NCBI RefSeq assembly: GCF_006716745.1
Contig: NZ_VFPP01000001.1
Span: 3,472,001-3,536,000 of the forward strand
Source: Saccharothrix saharensis
GTDB taxonomy: Bacteria > Actinomycetota > Actinomycetes > Mycobacteriales > Pseudonocardiaceae
Direction of reading: 5' to 3'
Length of the DNA: 64,000 nt
Part shown: positions 52,192 through 60,979 of the stretch, piece after piece
How positions within the stretch are numbered: the stretch's first letter is position 1
Layout: the number at the start of each line of letters is the position of its first letter
Position numbers and translations under genes: made by a program
Notes under the pieces: generated by a model
Told to the model about the DNA's origin: nothing
The model's database searches: none
What the model saw: only the letters and a program-made list of their open reading frames with translations

Positions 52192-52791
52192 ATGGGGTAC
52201 TTCCGGCCGGGGGACGTGGCGTTGCGGCGCGAGGTGCTGCACGGCGAGCCGTGGGTGGTCACCCCGACCCGGGTCGTCCGGGACGGGCCGGACCTGCTCG
52301 TCGTCTACACCGCGCCGGGCACGGAGTTCGGCTTCCACCCGCACCCGCGCACCCACCACTGGCGGGAGCTGGGCCGCACCCGCTGGACCGGCCTGGGCAA
52401 GCTCCAGCTGCACCGCCCCGGCGACGCCTACTCGGTCGACCTGTACTGGCAGGGCGAGCAGCGCCGGTTCGCGGGCTTCTACCTCAACCTCCAGGCGCCG
52501 TTCCGCCGCACCGCCCACGGCTTCGACACCCTCGACCACGCGCTGGACTTCTGGGCGCCGGTCGACGGCGACTGGCAGGAGCTGGACCGCGACGAGTTCG
52601 AGGAGATGGTCGCCGACGGCAAGTACGACGCCGCCGAGGCCGAGGGCATCCGGCGCACCGCGAAGGAGGTCGAGGCCATGCTGACCGACGGCCGCACGTG
52701 GTGGGACCCGGCGTGGGGGTCGTGGGAACCCGACCCGGGCTGGCCGGTGCCGGCACTGCCCGCCGGCTGGGAGGACCACCCGCTGCCGTGA
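52192..52791 (+). CDS. DUF402 domain protein
   Basis: 199-aa protein with the DUF402 core ('RPGDAYSVDLYWQG...FAGFYLNLQAPFRR', 'DTLDHALDFWAP', 'LDRDEFEEMVADG'). FomD-like members of this fold hydrolyse nucleoside-linked phosphates; the activity here is unknown. The ATG at 52192 lies 10 bp after the regulator stop, and its own stop overlaps the next GTG by 4 bp. Confidence 0.88.
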   Translation: MGYFRPGDVALRREVLHGEPWVVTPTRVVRDGPDLLVVYTAPGTEFGFHPHPRTHHWRELGRTRWTGLGKLQLHRPGDAYSVDLYWQGEQRRFAGFYLNLQAPFRRTAHGFDTLDHALDFWAPVDGDWQELDRDEFEEMVADGKYDAAEAEGIRRTAKEVEAMLTDGRTWWDPAWGSWEPDPGWPVPALPAGWEDHPLP

Positions 52792-53402
52792 AGGTCGTGC
52801 CCCTCTCCCCGCAGACCCTCGTGGACGAGCTGGTCGGGCGGATCGACGCGCTGCCGCGCACGACGTGGGCCCGGGTGCTGGTCGACGGCGCGCTGCCGAC
52901 CAGGCCGGGCGAGCTGGCGGACACCCTGGTGGAGCCGCTGCGCGCGCTGGGACGCCCGGTGCTGCGGGTGTCGGCGTGGGACTTCCTGCGGCCCGCGTCC
53001 GTGCGGCTGGAGTACGGGCACGAGGACCCCGACTCGTTCCGCGACTCGTGGCTGGACGTCGGCGGGTTGCTGCGCGAGGTGCTGGAGCCGCTGGACCCCG
53101 GCGGGTCGGGGCGGGTGCTGCCGGCGCTGTGGAACGCGGCGACGGACCGGGCGCACCGGGCCGACTACGTGGCGCTCGGCGCGGGCGGCGTGCTGCTGGT
53201 CGACGGCACGGTGCTGCTCGACAAGTGGCTGCCCGCCGAGCTGACCGCGCACCTGTGGCTGTCGCCGGGAGCGCTGGACCGGCAGATGCCCGACGAGTGG
53301 CGGTGGACGCTGCCCGCGTACGCCTCCTACGAGCCGCGCGCCGACGTGACGGTGCGCTACGACCACCCCGCGCGGCCCGCCCTCGTGGGTAAGGTGGACT
53401 GA
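52788..53402 (+). CDS. Uridine-kinase-like protein
   Basis: 204-aa protein of the group annotated as uridine kinase-like in actinobacteria ('VDELVGRIDALPRTTWARVLVDGA', 'RVSAWDFLRPASVRLEYGHEDPDSFRDSWLDVGGLLREVL', 'VLLVDGTVLLDKWL'). A standard P-loop GxxxxGK is not present at the N-terminus, so kinase activity is doubtful. The GTG at 52788 is coupled to the DUF402 stop (GTGA). Confidence 0.75.
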   Translation: MKVVPLSPQTLVDELVGRIDALPRTTWARVLVDGALPTRPGELADTLVEPLRALGRPVLRVSAWDFLRPASVRLEYGHEDPDSFRDSWLDVGGLLREVLEPLDPGGSGRVLPALWNAATDRAHRADYVALGAGGVLLVDGTVLLDKWLPAELTAHLWLSPGALDRQMPDEWRWTLPAYASYEPRADVTVRYDHPARPALVGKVD

Positions 53403-53416
53403 GGGGAGGTGAGGAC

Positions 53417-53698
53417 ATGACCAGGCTGCGCCTGCTGTGGGTTGACCTGGCCGCGTTGTGCCTCCTGGCCGTCTACGCCCTCACCCTGCTCAGCACACCC
53501 ACCGAGGTCCTGGCCGCCGTGACGGCCGTGGCCCTGGTCGTGCTGCTGCTCACCGCCGCGCCGGTGGTGCGGGCCGCGCCCGCGTGGGTGCGGTCGCTGT
53601 CGATCCGCGAGAAGTCCCTGCGCGCCGCGTTCCTGCGGCTGCGCGACCCCGACGCGGCGGGCCGTCCCCGTCCTCGAGCTCCGGGATTGGGCCTCTAG
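53417..53698 (+). CDS. DUF6412-like small membrane protein
   Basis: 93-aa protein with two hydrophobic helices (about 7-27 and 32-53) and a basic, Arg/Pro-rich tail ending in PGLGL. It lies 14 bp after the kinase-like gene and just before the YidC-like gene, a pairing seen in other actinobacteria. An AGGTGAGG site precedes the ATG. Confidence 0.75.
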   Translation: MTRLRLLWVDLAALCLLAVYALTLLSTPTEVLAAVTAVALVVLLLTAAPVVRAAPAWVRSLSIREKSLRAAFLRLRDPDAAGRPRPRAPGLGL

Positions 53699-53744
53699 CA
53701 CCCGAGGCCCGCAGTTCCCCTTGCTCTGAGGACGGAGTTCACCC

Positions 53745-54413
53745 TTGTTCCACGCCCTGGGCTCAGCCCTGGCCGCGTTCGCCACGCCCGCGTTGGCCAT
53801 CGTCGCCTTCACCGCCGCCGTGCGGCTGCTCGTGCACCCGCTCAGCCGTGCCGCCGTGCGCGGCGAGAAGGCCCGCGCCGCGTTGGCGCCCGAGGTCCGC
53901 AAGCTGTCCGAGAAGTACGGCAAGGACCGGGTGAAGCTCCAGGAGAAGACGCTGGAGCTCTACCGGTCCCGCGGCACGTCCATGCTGGCCGGGTGCCTGC
54001 CCGCGCTCGTGCAGGTGCCGTTCTTCATGGTGATGTACCGGCTGGTCACCACCCCGAACCCGCTGCTGGACGGCACGCTGCTGGGCGTGCCGCTGGGCAC
54101 GCACTGGTTCGGGGTGTGGGCGCACACGCCGGTGTTCGCGGCGCTGTTCGCCGTGCTCACCGGGGTCGCGTTCGCCACCTCGCGGTGGCAGGCGGCCGTG
54201 GCGCGCCGCACCGGCGGGCCGCAGCCGCCGTTCGCCGGGCTGCTGCGGCTCCTGCCGTTCGGGACGGTGCTGATCGCCGCCGTGCTGCCGCTGGCGGCCG
54301 GCGTCTACCTGGTGACGACGACTACCTGGACCCTGCTGGAGCGAGCTTTCCTGTACCGCGCAGTTCAGCTCCCGCCTCGTGCAGGTACTTCAGCACGAAG
54401 CCGTACGAGGTGA
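53745..54413 (+). CDS. YidC/Oxa1-family membrane insertase, secondary copy
   Basis: 222-aa short YidC-like protein. Hydrophobic segment 1 is near the start, followed by a cytosolic loop 'EVRKLSEKYGKDRVKLQEKTLELYRSRG' and the core 'LPALVQVPFFMVMYRLVTT', then two more spans. It lacks the long C-terminal tail of the primary insertase and is not next to rpmH/rnpA, so it is a paralogue. The TTG at 53745 has GAGGACGGAG upstream. Its last 92 bp overlap the convergent desaturase gene. Confidence 0.85.
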   Translation: MFHALGSALAAFATPALAIVAFTAAVRLLVHPLSRAAVRGEKARAALAPEVRKLSEKYGKDRVKLQEKTLELYRSRGTSMLAGCLPALVQVPFFMVMYRLVTTPNPLLDGTLLGVPLGTHWFGVWAHTPVFAALFAVLTGVAFATSRWQAAVARRTGGPQPPFAGLLRLLPFGTVLIAAVLPLAAGVYLVTTTTWTLLERAFLYRAVQLPPRAGTSARSRTR

Positions 54414-55356
54414 ACAGGCCGCACTCGGCGTAGGACACCGAGTGCCGCAGGCAGAAGTCGCGGACCAGCGCCTGCGCGCGGCGCAGGTGCGGCCGCGGCA
54501 TGCTCGGGAACAGGTGGTGCTCGATCTGGTAGTTCAGGCCACCGAGCAGGAAGTCGGTGAACCAGCCGCCGGTGACGTTGCGGGAGGTCAGCACCTGCTT
54601 GCGCAGGAAGTCGAGCTGGTGGCCCGCCTGCAGCACCGGCATGCCCTTGTGGTTGGGCGCGAACGAGATGCCCATGTAGACGCCGAACACGCCCTGGTGC
54701 ACGGCGATGAACACGACGGCCTTGAGCGGGGACATCAGCAGGAACACCGCGCCCAGGTAGACCACGACGTGCACGGCCATCAGCACCAGCTCCAGCTTCC
54801 AGCCCTTGACCTCCCGGCGGACCGCGGCGGCGGCGCTGATGACGTGCAGGCTGAAGCCTTCGAGCAGCAGCAGCGGGAAGAACAACCACGCCTGGTGCTT
54901 GACGACCCAGCGGAAGAAGCCGCGCTTGCGCTCGGCCTGCTCGGCGCTGAACGCGAGCACGGCGATGTCGACGTCCGGGTCCTCGTCCTCGTGGTTGGGG
55001 TTGGCGTGGTGCCGGGTGTGCTTGCCCATCCACCAGCCGTAGCCGACGCCGATGAGCAGGTTGCCCAGCAGCAGGCCCATGGTCTGGTTGGTCTTGTGGT
55101 CGGCGAACACCTGCCGGTGGCCCGCGTCGTGCCCGAGGAAGGCGATCTGCGTGAAGACGACGCCCAGCACGGCGGCCGGCACGAGCTGCCACCACGAGTC
55201 GCCGATCAGCACCATGGAAACCCCGGTGAGGCCGAACGCGGCGAGCACGCCGACCAGGAACGTGATGTAGAAACCGATGCGCCGGTCCAGCAGACCCTGC
55301 TGCTTGACCAGCCTGGACAATTCAGCGAAGTCGCTGCCGCGGGCTTGGGTGCTCAC
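54322..55356 (-). CDS. Front-end fatty acyl desaturase
   Basis: 344-aa membrane di-iron desaturase. The three His boxes are HDAGH (about 75-79), HTRHH (about 113-117) and QIEHH (about 277-281). The third box with Gln is the mark of front-end/linoleoyl-type desaturases (DesA3-like), which use fused or separate electron donors. No cytochrome b5 domain is present. It inserts double bonds in acyl chains to tune membrane fluidity. The GTG at 55356 is preferred. It overlaps the convergent YidC-like gene by 92 bp. Confidence 0.95.
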   Translation of the reverse strand: MSTQARGSDFAELSRLVKQQGLLDRRIGFYITFLVGVLAAFGLTGVSMVLIGDSWWQLVPAAVLGVVFTQIAFLGHDAGHRQVFADHKTNQTMGLLLGNLLIGVGYGWWMGKHTRHHANPNHEDEDPDVDIAVLAFSAEQAERKRGFFRWVVKHQAWLFFPLLLLEGFSLHVISAAAAVRREVKGWKLELVLMAVHVVVYLGAVFLLMSPLKAVVFIAVHQGVFGVYMGISFAPNHKGMPVLQAGHQLDFLRKQVLTSRNVTGGWFTDFLLGGLNYQIEHHLFPSMPRPHLRRAQALVRDFCLRHSVSYAECGLFTSYGFVLKYLHEAGAELRGTGKLAPAGSR

Positions 55357-55388
55357 TCCCGGAGGGTACGGCGCGCGCGGCCACCGGT

Positions 55389-56930
55389 TCAGCCCAGCCT
55401 GAGTTGCAACTGCGCGAACAACCGGAGCAGCGGGTCGTCCAGATCGAATCCGCCGACCTCCGCCGCACGTCGGACGCGGTATCGCAGCGTGTTCGGGTGC
55501 ACGTGCAACTTCGCCGCCGCGCTTTTCACATCACCGAATTCGTCGAGGTACGCCAAAAGGGAACGGGCCAGTTCCCCATCGAGCCGGGCGAGCCGCGGAT
55601 CCCGGATGCGCGGGTGCTCGGCCAGCAGGGCGAGCGTTTCGCTGATCAACACCCGCGACCGCACGTCCTCCAGGGTCGCCACGTCGGCGTCGAGGTCGCG
55701 CGACATCGCGTCGAGCACGCGGTCCGCCTCGGCCCGGGAGATCATCACCTCGTTCACGGTGGGCACGGTGGAGCCGATCGCGCCCTGCACCCGCAGGCCC
55801 ATGTGCTTGCGCGCGGCGGCCACGATCTCCCTGGTCAACGTCAGCAGCGGCGCCTTCGCCGGCAGGTCCGTGAGCAGCGCGTACGTGCGCCCGCTCTGCT
55901 GGCTGACCAGCGCGCTGCGCCGGTAGGAGGCGGCGTGCACGGAGATCAGGCTGGTCATCTCGGCACGGCGCAGCTCGTGCTCGGTGCGGTCGGCGTGCTC
56001 CTGCCCGCGCAGCGCGAAGACCACGACGGCGGCGGGCTTGTCCGGGTCGGCGCCGATCTGCTCGGCGATCGCCCCGGCGTCCATCCGGCCGTCGAGCAGG
56101 GACGCGAGCAGGTTCTCCCGGAACGCGGCGGCCGGCTCCCGCTGCTGGACCAGGTGCAGGGCCGTGACGCGGGCCGCGCCGAGCAGCGCCCGTTCGGCCT
56201 GCTCGGCCAGCGGCGTGCCGCCCTCCTGCACCCAGATCGTGCCCAGCGGCTGCGTGCCCGCGTGGATGCCCACCGCGATGCGGCGGCGGATGCCCAGCTC
56301 GGGGCGCTCGTCGATGCGGACGACCTCCTCGCCGGAGCGCAGCCGCTGGTAGACACCCCACTCGCGGAGCATCTTCAGGTAGGGCTCCGGCCCCTGGCGG
56401 CCCAGGATGGAGAGCCGGCGCAGCTCGTCCACCTCGTCGGTCGAGCGGGAGTAGGCCAGCACGCGGCTCGCGGTGTCCTCGATGCTGACGATGCCGCCGG
56501 TCAGCGACGCGATGGTCTGGGCCAGGCCGAACAGGTCGCCGAGCACCTCGCCCACGCCCGCGTCGGCCGTCACGCGGGCGTTGTGCACGACCCCCCGGGC
56601 GAGCGCTTCGAGGTGTTCCCAGCGGACCTCGGGCCGCACGGCCAGCAGCGCCACGCCCGCGTCCGCCGCCGCCTGCCGCAGCACCGGCGACGGCGTGTCG
56701 ACCTTGACCGCCACCGCCACCGCTCCCCCCGCGCCGGCCGCCCTGACCAGCGGTGCCGCGGCACGGCCACGCGCGCCCACGACCAACCCGAGGTCGCCGG
56801 GCCGCACGTCGGGCGTGTCGTCGGGGTCGAGGATGACCACGTCGAGGACGTCGCCCTCCAGCCCGCGCGGCGCGACCTGCACCTCGACCAGCGGATCACC
56901 GAGCGCGATCAGGACCTGCCGCAGGCTCAT
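55389..56930 (-). CDS. PucR-family regulator of proline catabolism
   Basis: 513-aa regulator with a PucR-type sensory N-terminus ('DVVILDPDDTPDVRPGDLGLVVGARG'), a GGDEF-like central domain, and the C-terminal HTH_30 'LLAYLDEFGDVKSAAAKLHVHPNTLRYRVRRAAEVGG'. It is divergent from pruA-pruB and corresponds to PutR-type activators that sense proline. The ATG at 56930 starts the conserved MSLRQVL. The likely binding site is the inverted repeat at 56990-57025. Confidence 0.92.
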   Translation of the reverse strand: MSLRQVLIALGDPLVEVQVAPRGLEGDVLDVVILDPDDTPDVRPGDLGLVVGARGRAAAPLVRAAGAGGAVAVAVKVDTPSPVLRQAAADAGVALLAVRPEVRWEHLEALARGVVHNARVTADAGVGEVLGDLFGLAQTIASLTGGIVSIEDTASRVLAYSRSTDEVDELRRLSILGRQGPEPYLKMLREWGVYQRLRSGEEVVRIDERPELGIRRRIAVGIHAGTQPLGTIWVQEGGTPLAEQAERALLGAARVTALHLVQQREPAAAFRENLLASLLDGRMDAGAIAEQIGADPDKPAAVVVFALRGQEHADRTEHELRRAEMTSLISVHAASYRRSALVSQQSGRTYALLTDLPAKAPLLTLTREIVAAARKHMGLRVQGAIGSTVPTVNEVMISRAEADRVLDAMSRDLDADVATLEDVRSRVLISETLALLAEHPRIRDPRLARLDGELARSLLAYLDEFGDVKSAAAKLHVHPNTLRYRVRRAAEVGGFDLDDPLLRLFAQLQLRLG

Positions 56931-56989
56931 CTTTGTCCAGTTCCACAACGACGGGTGGCCAAGCCTAGACGGGCGGACAACGGGACGCA

Positions 56990-57025
56990 GGGTTGGAAGT
57001 CCTACCGTTGGGTCAACCCCAACCC
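56990..57025. promoter_or_regulatory. Candidate operator for the proline regulator
   Basis: GGGTTGG (56990-56996) is the inverse of CCAACCC (57019-57025), with GTTG-GGT-CAAC (57007-57017) nested between. It lies 20-55 bp before the pruA start in the divergent region. Confidence 0.5.
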
Positions 57026-57044
57026 TGTGGCGAAGGAGCTGCTT

Positions 57045-58670
57045 GTGGATGCCGTGACCGCGGTCCCCGCACCGGTGAACGAGCCCGTCCTGAGCTACGC
57101 CCCCGGCACCCCGGAACGGGCGCAGTTGCAGGCGAAGCTGGCCGAGCTGGCCAAGGAGCCCGCCGAGCTGACCCTCACCATCGGCGGTGAGCAGCGGGTC
57201 GGCGGCGGCGAGCGCTTCGACGTCGTGCAGCCGCACAACCACCGCGCCGTGCTCGGCACCCTGCACGGCGCCACCCAGCAGGACACGCGGGACGCCATCG
57301 CCGCCGCGAAGCAGGCCGCGCCCGCGTGGCGCGCGATGTCCTACGACGACCGCGCCGCGATCCTGCTGCGCGCCGCCGACCTGCTCGCGACCAAGTGGCG
57401 GGCCACGCTCAACGCGGCCACCATGCTCGGCCAGTCGAAGACCGCCGTCCAGGCCGAGATCGACGCCGCGTGCGAGCTGATCGACTTCTGGCGCTTCAAC
57501 GTCTCGTTCGGCCGGCAGCTCCTCGCCGAGCAGCCCCAGTCCTCCCCCGGCGTGTGGAACCGCACGGACCACCGCCCGTTGGAGGGCTTCGTCTACGCGA
57601 TCACGCCGTTCAACTTCACCGCCATCGCGGGCAACCTGCCCACCGCGCCCGCCCTGATGGGCAACGTGGTGCTGTGGAAGCCGTCGCCGACGCAGAGCTT
57701 CGCCGCGCACCTGACCATGCGGCTGCTCGAAGAGGCCGGCATGCCGCCCGGCGTGATCAACCTGCTGCCCGGTGACGGGCTGGCCGTGTCCGAGGTGGCG
57801 CTGGCCGACCCGGACCTCGCGGGCATCCACTTCACCGGCTCCACCCGCACGTTCCAGCACCTGTGGGGCCAGGTGGGCGCGAACATCGCGAACTACCGCT
57901 CCTACCCGCGGATCGTCGGCGAGACCGGCGGCAAGGACTTCGTGCTCGCGCACCCGTCCGCCGACGTGGACGTGCTGCGCACCGCCCTGGTCCGCGGCGC
58001 GTTCGAGTACCAGGGCCAGAAGTGCTCGGCCGCGTCCCGCGCGTACGTCCCGCGCTCGGTGTGGAACCGGATGAAGGACGACTTCCTGGCCGACGTCGAG
58101 TCGCTGACCATGGGCGACGTCACGGACCTGTCGAACTTCATGGGCGCGGTCATCGACCGGCGCTCGTTCGACAAGCTGTCGGGCGTGCTGGACGCCGCGC
58201 GCGGCGACGACCACCTGGAGGTCGTGGCCGGTGGCACCGCCGACGACTCCGAGGGCTTCTTCGTGCGGCCGACCGTGCTGCTGGGCACCGACCCCGAGCA
58301 CGAGGTGTTCACCACCGAGTACTTCGGGCCGGTGCTGGCGGTGCACGTGTTCGAGGACTCCGACTACGACACCGTGCTCAAGCAGATGGAGGGCGCCGCG
58401 CCGTACGCCCTGACCGGCGCGATCATCGCGCAGGACCGGGCCGCGATCGCGCACGCGCAGCGGGAGCTGCGGTTCGCCGCGGGCAACTTCTACGTCAACG
58501 ACAAGCCGACCGGCGCGGTCGTCGGCCAGCAGCCGTTCGGCGGCGGTCGGGCGTCGGGCACCAACGACAAGGCCGGCTCGGTGCACAACCTGCTGCGCTG
58601 GGTCAGCCCCCGGTCGATCAAGGAGACGTTCGCGGCTCCGACCTCCTACCGCTACCCGCACCAGGGGTGA
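57045..58670 (+). CDS. pruA: L-glutamate gamma-semialdehyde (P5C) dehydrogenase
   Basis: 541-aa ALDH4-type enzyme that oxidises glutamate semialdehyde to glutamate with NAD+. Catalytic elements are intact: 'TPFNFTAIAGNL', FTGS, Glu in GETGGKD, nucleophile Cys in QGQKCSAASR, and 'TEYFGPVLAVHVFED'. The length fits the family. The GTG at 57045 has AAGGAG 7 bp upstream. It overlaps the proline dehydrogenase start region by a few bases, giving a two-gene operon that yields glutamate for the NAD-glutamate dehydrogenase. Confidence 0.96.
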   Translation: MDAVTAVPAPVNEPVLSYAPGTPERAQLQAKLAELAKEPAELTLTIGGEQRVGGGERFDVVQPHNHRAVLGTLHGATQQDTRDAIAAAKQAAPAWRAMSYDDRAAILLRAADLLATKWRATLNAATMLGQSKTAVQAEIDAACELIDFWRFNVSFGRQLLAEQPQSSPGVWNRTDHRPLEGFVYAITPFNFTAIAGNLPTAPALMGNVVLWKPSPTQSFAAHLTMRLLEEAGMPPGVINLLPGDGLAVSEVALADPDLAGIHFTGSTRTFQHLWGQVGANIANYRSYPRIVGETGGKDFVLAHPSADVDVLRTALVRGAFEYQGQKCSAASRAYVPRSVWNRMKDDFLADVESLTMGDVTDLSNFMGAVIDRRSFDKLSGVLDAARGDDHLEVVAGGTADDSEGFFVRPTVLLGTDPEHEVFTTEYFGPVLAVHVFEDSDYDTVLKQMEGAAPYALTGAIIAQDRAAIAHAQRELRFAAGNFYVNDKPTGAVVGQQPFGGGRASGTNDKAGSVHNLLRWVSPRSIKETFAAPTSYRYPHQG

Positions 58671-58672
58671 TC

Positions 58673-59596
58673 ATGCTCCGCACCGCGCTGCTCGCCGCCT
58701 CGCGCTCCGGGGCCATCCGCGAGCTGGTCGAACGCACGCCGCTGACCCGGCCGGTGGTCAAGCGGTTCATCTCCGGCGACGACGTGGCCGCGGCCGTCGC
58801 CACCACCGGCGAGGTGCTGGCCGACGGCCGGTACGTCACCCTCGACCACCTCGGCGAGGACACCCGGGACGCGGCGCAGGCCGCGGCCACCGCCGAGGCG
58901 TACCTGGACCTGCTGCGCCTGCTCGAGCTCGCCGGGCACACCGAGCGGGCCGAGGTGTCGGTGAAGCTGTCCGCGGTGGGCCAGTTCCTGCCGGTGGACG
59001 GCGAGAAGATCGCCTTGGAGAACGCCCGGCGCATCTGCGCGGCGGCGGGCGCGGTCGGCACCACCGTCACCCTCGACATGGAGGACCACACCACGACCGA
59101 CTCGACGCTGGGCATCCTGCGCGAGCTGCGGGTGGACTTCCCGTGGGTGGGCGCGGTGCTCCAGGCGTACCTGAAGCGGACCGAGCAGGACTGCCGGGAC
59201 CTCGCGCACGCCGGGTCGCGCGTGCGGTTGTGCAAGGGCGCGTACCAGGAGCCCGCCGCGGTGGCGTTCCAGGACAAGACCGAGGTCGACCGGTCGTACG
59301 TGCGGTGCCTGAAGGTGCTGATGGCGGGCGAGGGCTACCCGATGGTCGCCTCGCACGACCCGCGGCTCATCGCGATCGCGGACCAACTGGCGAAGGACCG
59401 CTCGCCCGACACCTACGAGTACCAGATGCTCTACGGCATCCGGCCCGACGAGCAGCGCCGCATCGCGGCCGCCGGCAACCGCATGCGCGTCTACGTCCCG
59501 TACGGCGACGAGTGGTACGGCTACTTCATGCGGCGGCTGGCCGAGCGCCCGGCGAACGTGGCGTTCTTCCTCCGCTCACTGATCACCACGGGCTAG
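58673..59596 (+). CDS. pruB: Proline dehydrogenase
   Basis: 307-aa FAD enzyme converting proline to pyrroline-5-carboxylate. Conserved parts include 'VSVKLSAVGQFLP', 'VTLDMEDHTTTDSTL', 'VGAVLQAYLKRTEQD', 'RVRLCKGAYQEP' and 'YEYQMLYGIRPDEQRRI', with the terminal 'YVPYGDEWYGYFMRRLAERPANV'. The ATG at 58673 (AGGGG 6 bp upstream) or GTG at 58667 is the start. It directly follows pruA. Its last 21 bp overlap the convergent ATPase gene. Confidence 0.96.
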   Translation: MLRTALLAASRSGAIRELVERTPLTRPVVKRFISGDDVAAAVATTGEVLADGRYVTLDHLGEDTRDAAQAAATAEAYLDLLRLLELAGHTERAEVSVKLSAVGQFLPVDGEKIALENARRICAAAGAVGTTVTLDMEDHTTTDSTLGILRELRVDFPWVGAVLQAYLKRTEQDCRDLAHAGSRVRLCKGAYQEPAAVAFQDKTEVDRSYVRCLKVLMAGEGYPMVASHDPRLIAIADQLAKDRSPDTYEYQMLYGIRPDEQRRIAAAGNRMRVYVPYGDEWYGYFMRRLAERPANVAFFLRSLITTG

Positions 59597-60901
59597 CGCG
59601 CTGCGCCTGCGCGTCACCTCGTCCAGGTCCACCCGGAACAGCTCCGGGTGGGCCCGGGCGAGGCCGCGGTAGAGCTCGGCGGCCTCGTCCACCGCGACCA
59701 ACGCCTCGGTCCGGCGGCCCAGCGCGGCGTAGCGGCGGCTGAGCTGGTCGAGCGCGTCGGCCAGGCGTGACGTGGCGTCGCGGTCCTCGACGGCGACGAC
59801 CCGGCACAGCGCCACGGCCTCCCGTGACGCGGCCAGGGCGTCCTCGGGCCGGTGCGCGGCGACGAGCCGCAAGCCCAGGTCCCTCAGGGCGTTCGCGAGC
59901 GCGGGGCGGTGCTCGTCCGGGTCCTCCGCGGCCAGTTGCCGGTAGAGGGCGACTTCGTGCCGGGCCGCGGCCAGGGCTTCCTCGTGCAGTGACGCCAGGG
60001 CCGCGCGGGCGGCCAGCAGGCCGTGCAGCTCGGCCCGTTCGAGCCTGGTCGAGGCCTGCTCGGCGAGGGTCCGGGTGAGGATGGCGGGCAGCGGGTCGCC
60101 GTGGCAGCGGGGGTCGTCGAAGACCCGGCGCGCGACGGCACCGGCGGTCGCCGGCCACTCGGCCAGGATCCGCAGCGCGGCGACCGCGGCGCGGTCGGCG
60201 AGTTCCGGGTGCGCGGTGAACAGCTCTTCGGCACGGCGGCGCACGTGCGGCAGGCGTGCGGCGGCGCGCAGCAGGGTCTGCAGGGCGTCCGGGGTGCGGT
60301 CGGGGCTGATCCGGTCGTCCAGCAGCGCCACGGCCAGGGCGTCCTCGGCGAGCCGGCCGGGCGCCGGGTCGGTGGTGACCAGCCAGTGGGCCGGTGTGGC
60401 GCACACCTCCGCGAGCGCGGCCAGGTGCAGCTCGTGCAACGTCGCCACGTCGGGCGCGGCGGCGGTCGGGAGGGTGAGGCCCAGCGCGTACGCGAAGTGG
60501 GCGCACGCGGTCGCGAAGGACGTCTCGTGCTCGTCCGGGCACGGCGTGACGGCGAGGTCGTCGGTGCGGTAGCCCTGGCGCGTGGCGCGTTGACGCACGG
60601 CCGACCACCACCAGCCCGGGGTCCGGGCGATCAGCAGCACGCGCGGTTCGTGCAGGTCAAGACCGGTGACGAGGTCGGCGTCGTCCACGACCACGACGCC
60701 GGAGCCCGCTTGGAAGTGCCGCGCGAGGCGCGTCTTGCCGACGCCCGCCGGGCCGTGCAGCAGGAGCACCGAGCACCGCGACCCGTCGTCCCACCACCGC
60801 GCCAGCTCGGCCAGCTCGTCCACGCGCCCGTGGAACGGCACCACCTCGTACCGCGGGTCCAGCAGCTCACCGGGCGACAGGGTGCGGTCCACCGGCCACA
60901 T
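59576..60901 (-). CDS. P-loop ATPase with C-terminal TPR-like repeats (STAND-like)
   Basis: 441-aa protein. After 'YEVVPFHGRVDELAELARWWDD', the ATPase domain has Walker A GPAGVGKT (about 50-57) and a Walker B-like 'VVVVDDADLV'. The C-terminal half (about 230-441) is TPR-like, Ala-rich helices ('EDALAASREAVALCRVVAVEDRD', 'TEALVAVDEAAELYRGLARAHPE'). No DNA-binding domain is visible. STAND ATPases act as signal switches; the specific role is unknown. The ATG at 60901 has GGGGAG 7 bp upstream. Confidence 0.8.
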   Translation of the reverse strand: MWPVDRTLSPGELLDPRYEVVPFHGRVDELAELARWWDDGSRCSVLLLHGPAGVGKTRLARHFQAGSGVVVVDDADLVTGLDLHEPRVLLIARTPGWWWSAVRQRATRQGYRTDDLAVTPCPDEHETSFATACAHFAYALGLTLPTAAAPDVATLHELHLAALAEVCATPAHWLVTTDPAPGRLAEDALAVALLDDRISPDRTPDALQTLLRAAARLPHVRRRAEELFTAHPELADRAAVAALRILAEWPATAGAVARRVFDDPRCHGDPLPAILTRTLAEQASTRLERAELHGLLAARAALASLHEEALAAARHEVALYRQLAAEDPDEHRPALANALRDLGLRLVAAHRPEDALAASREAVALCRVVAVEDRDATSRLADALDQLSRRYAALGRRTEALVAVDEAAELYRGLARAHPELFRVDLDEVTRRRSALARGDQ

Positions 60902-60979
60902 CCTGCTCCCCGCCCTCGGCCACGATCGGGTGACCGCCGGCCACCGGGATTGTCGGGGGTGCCTTGCACAATCGGAGGC

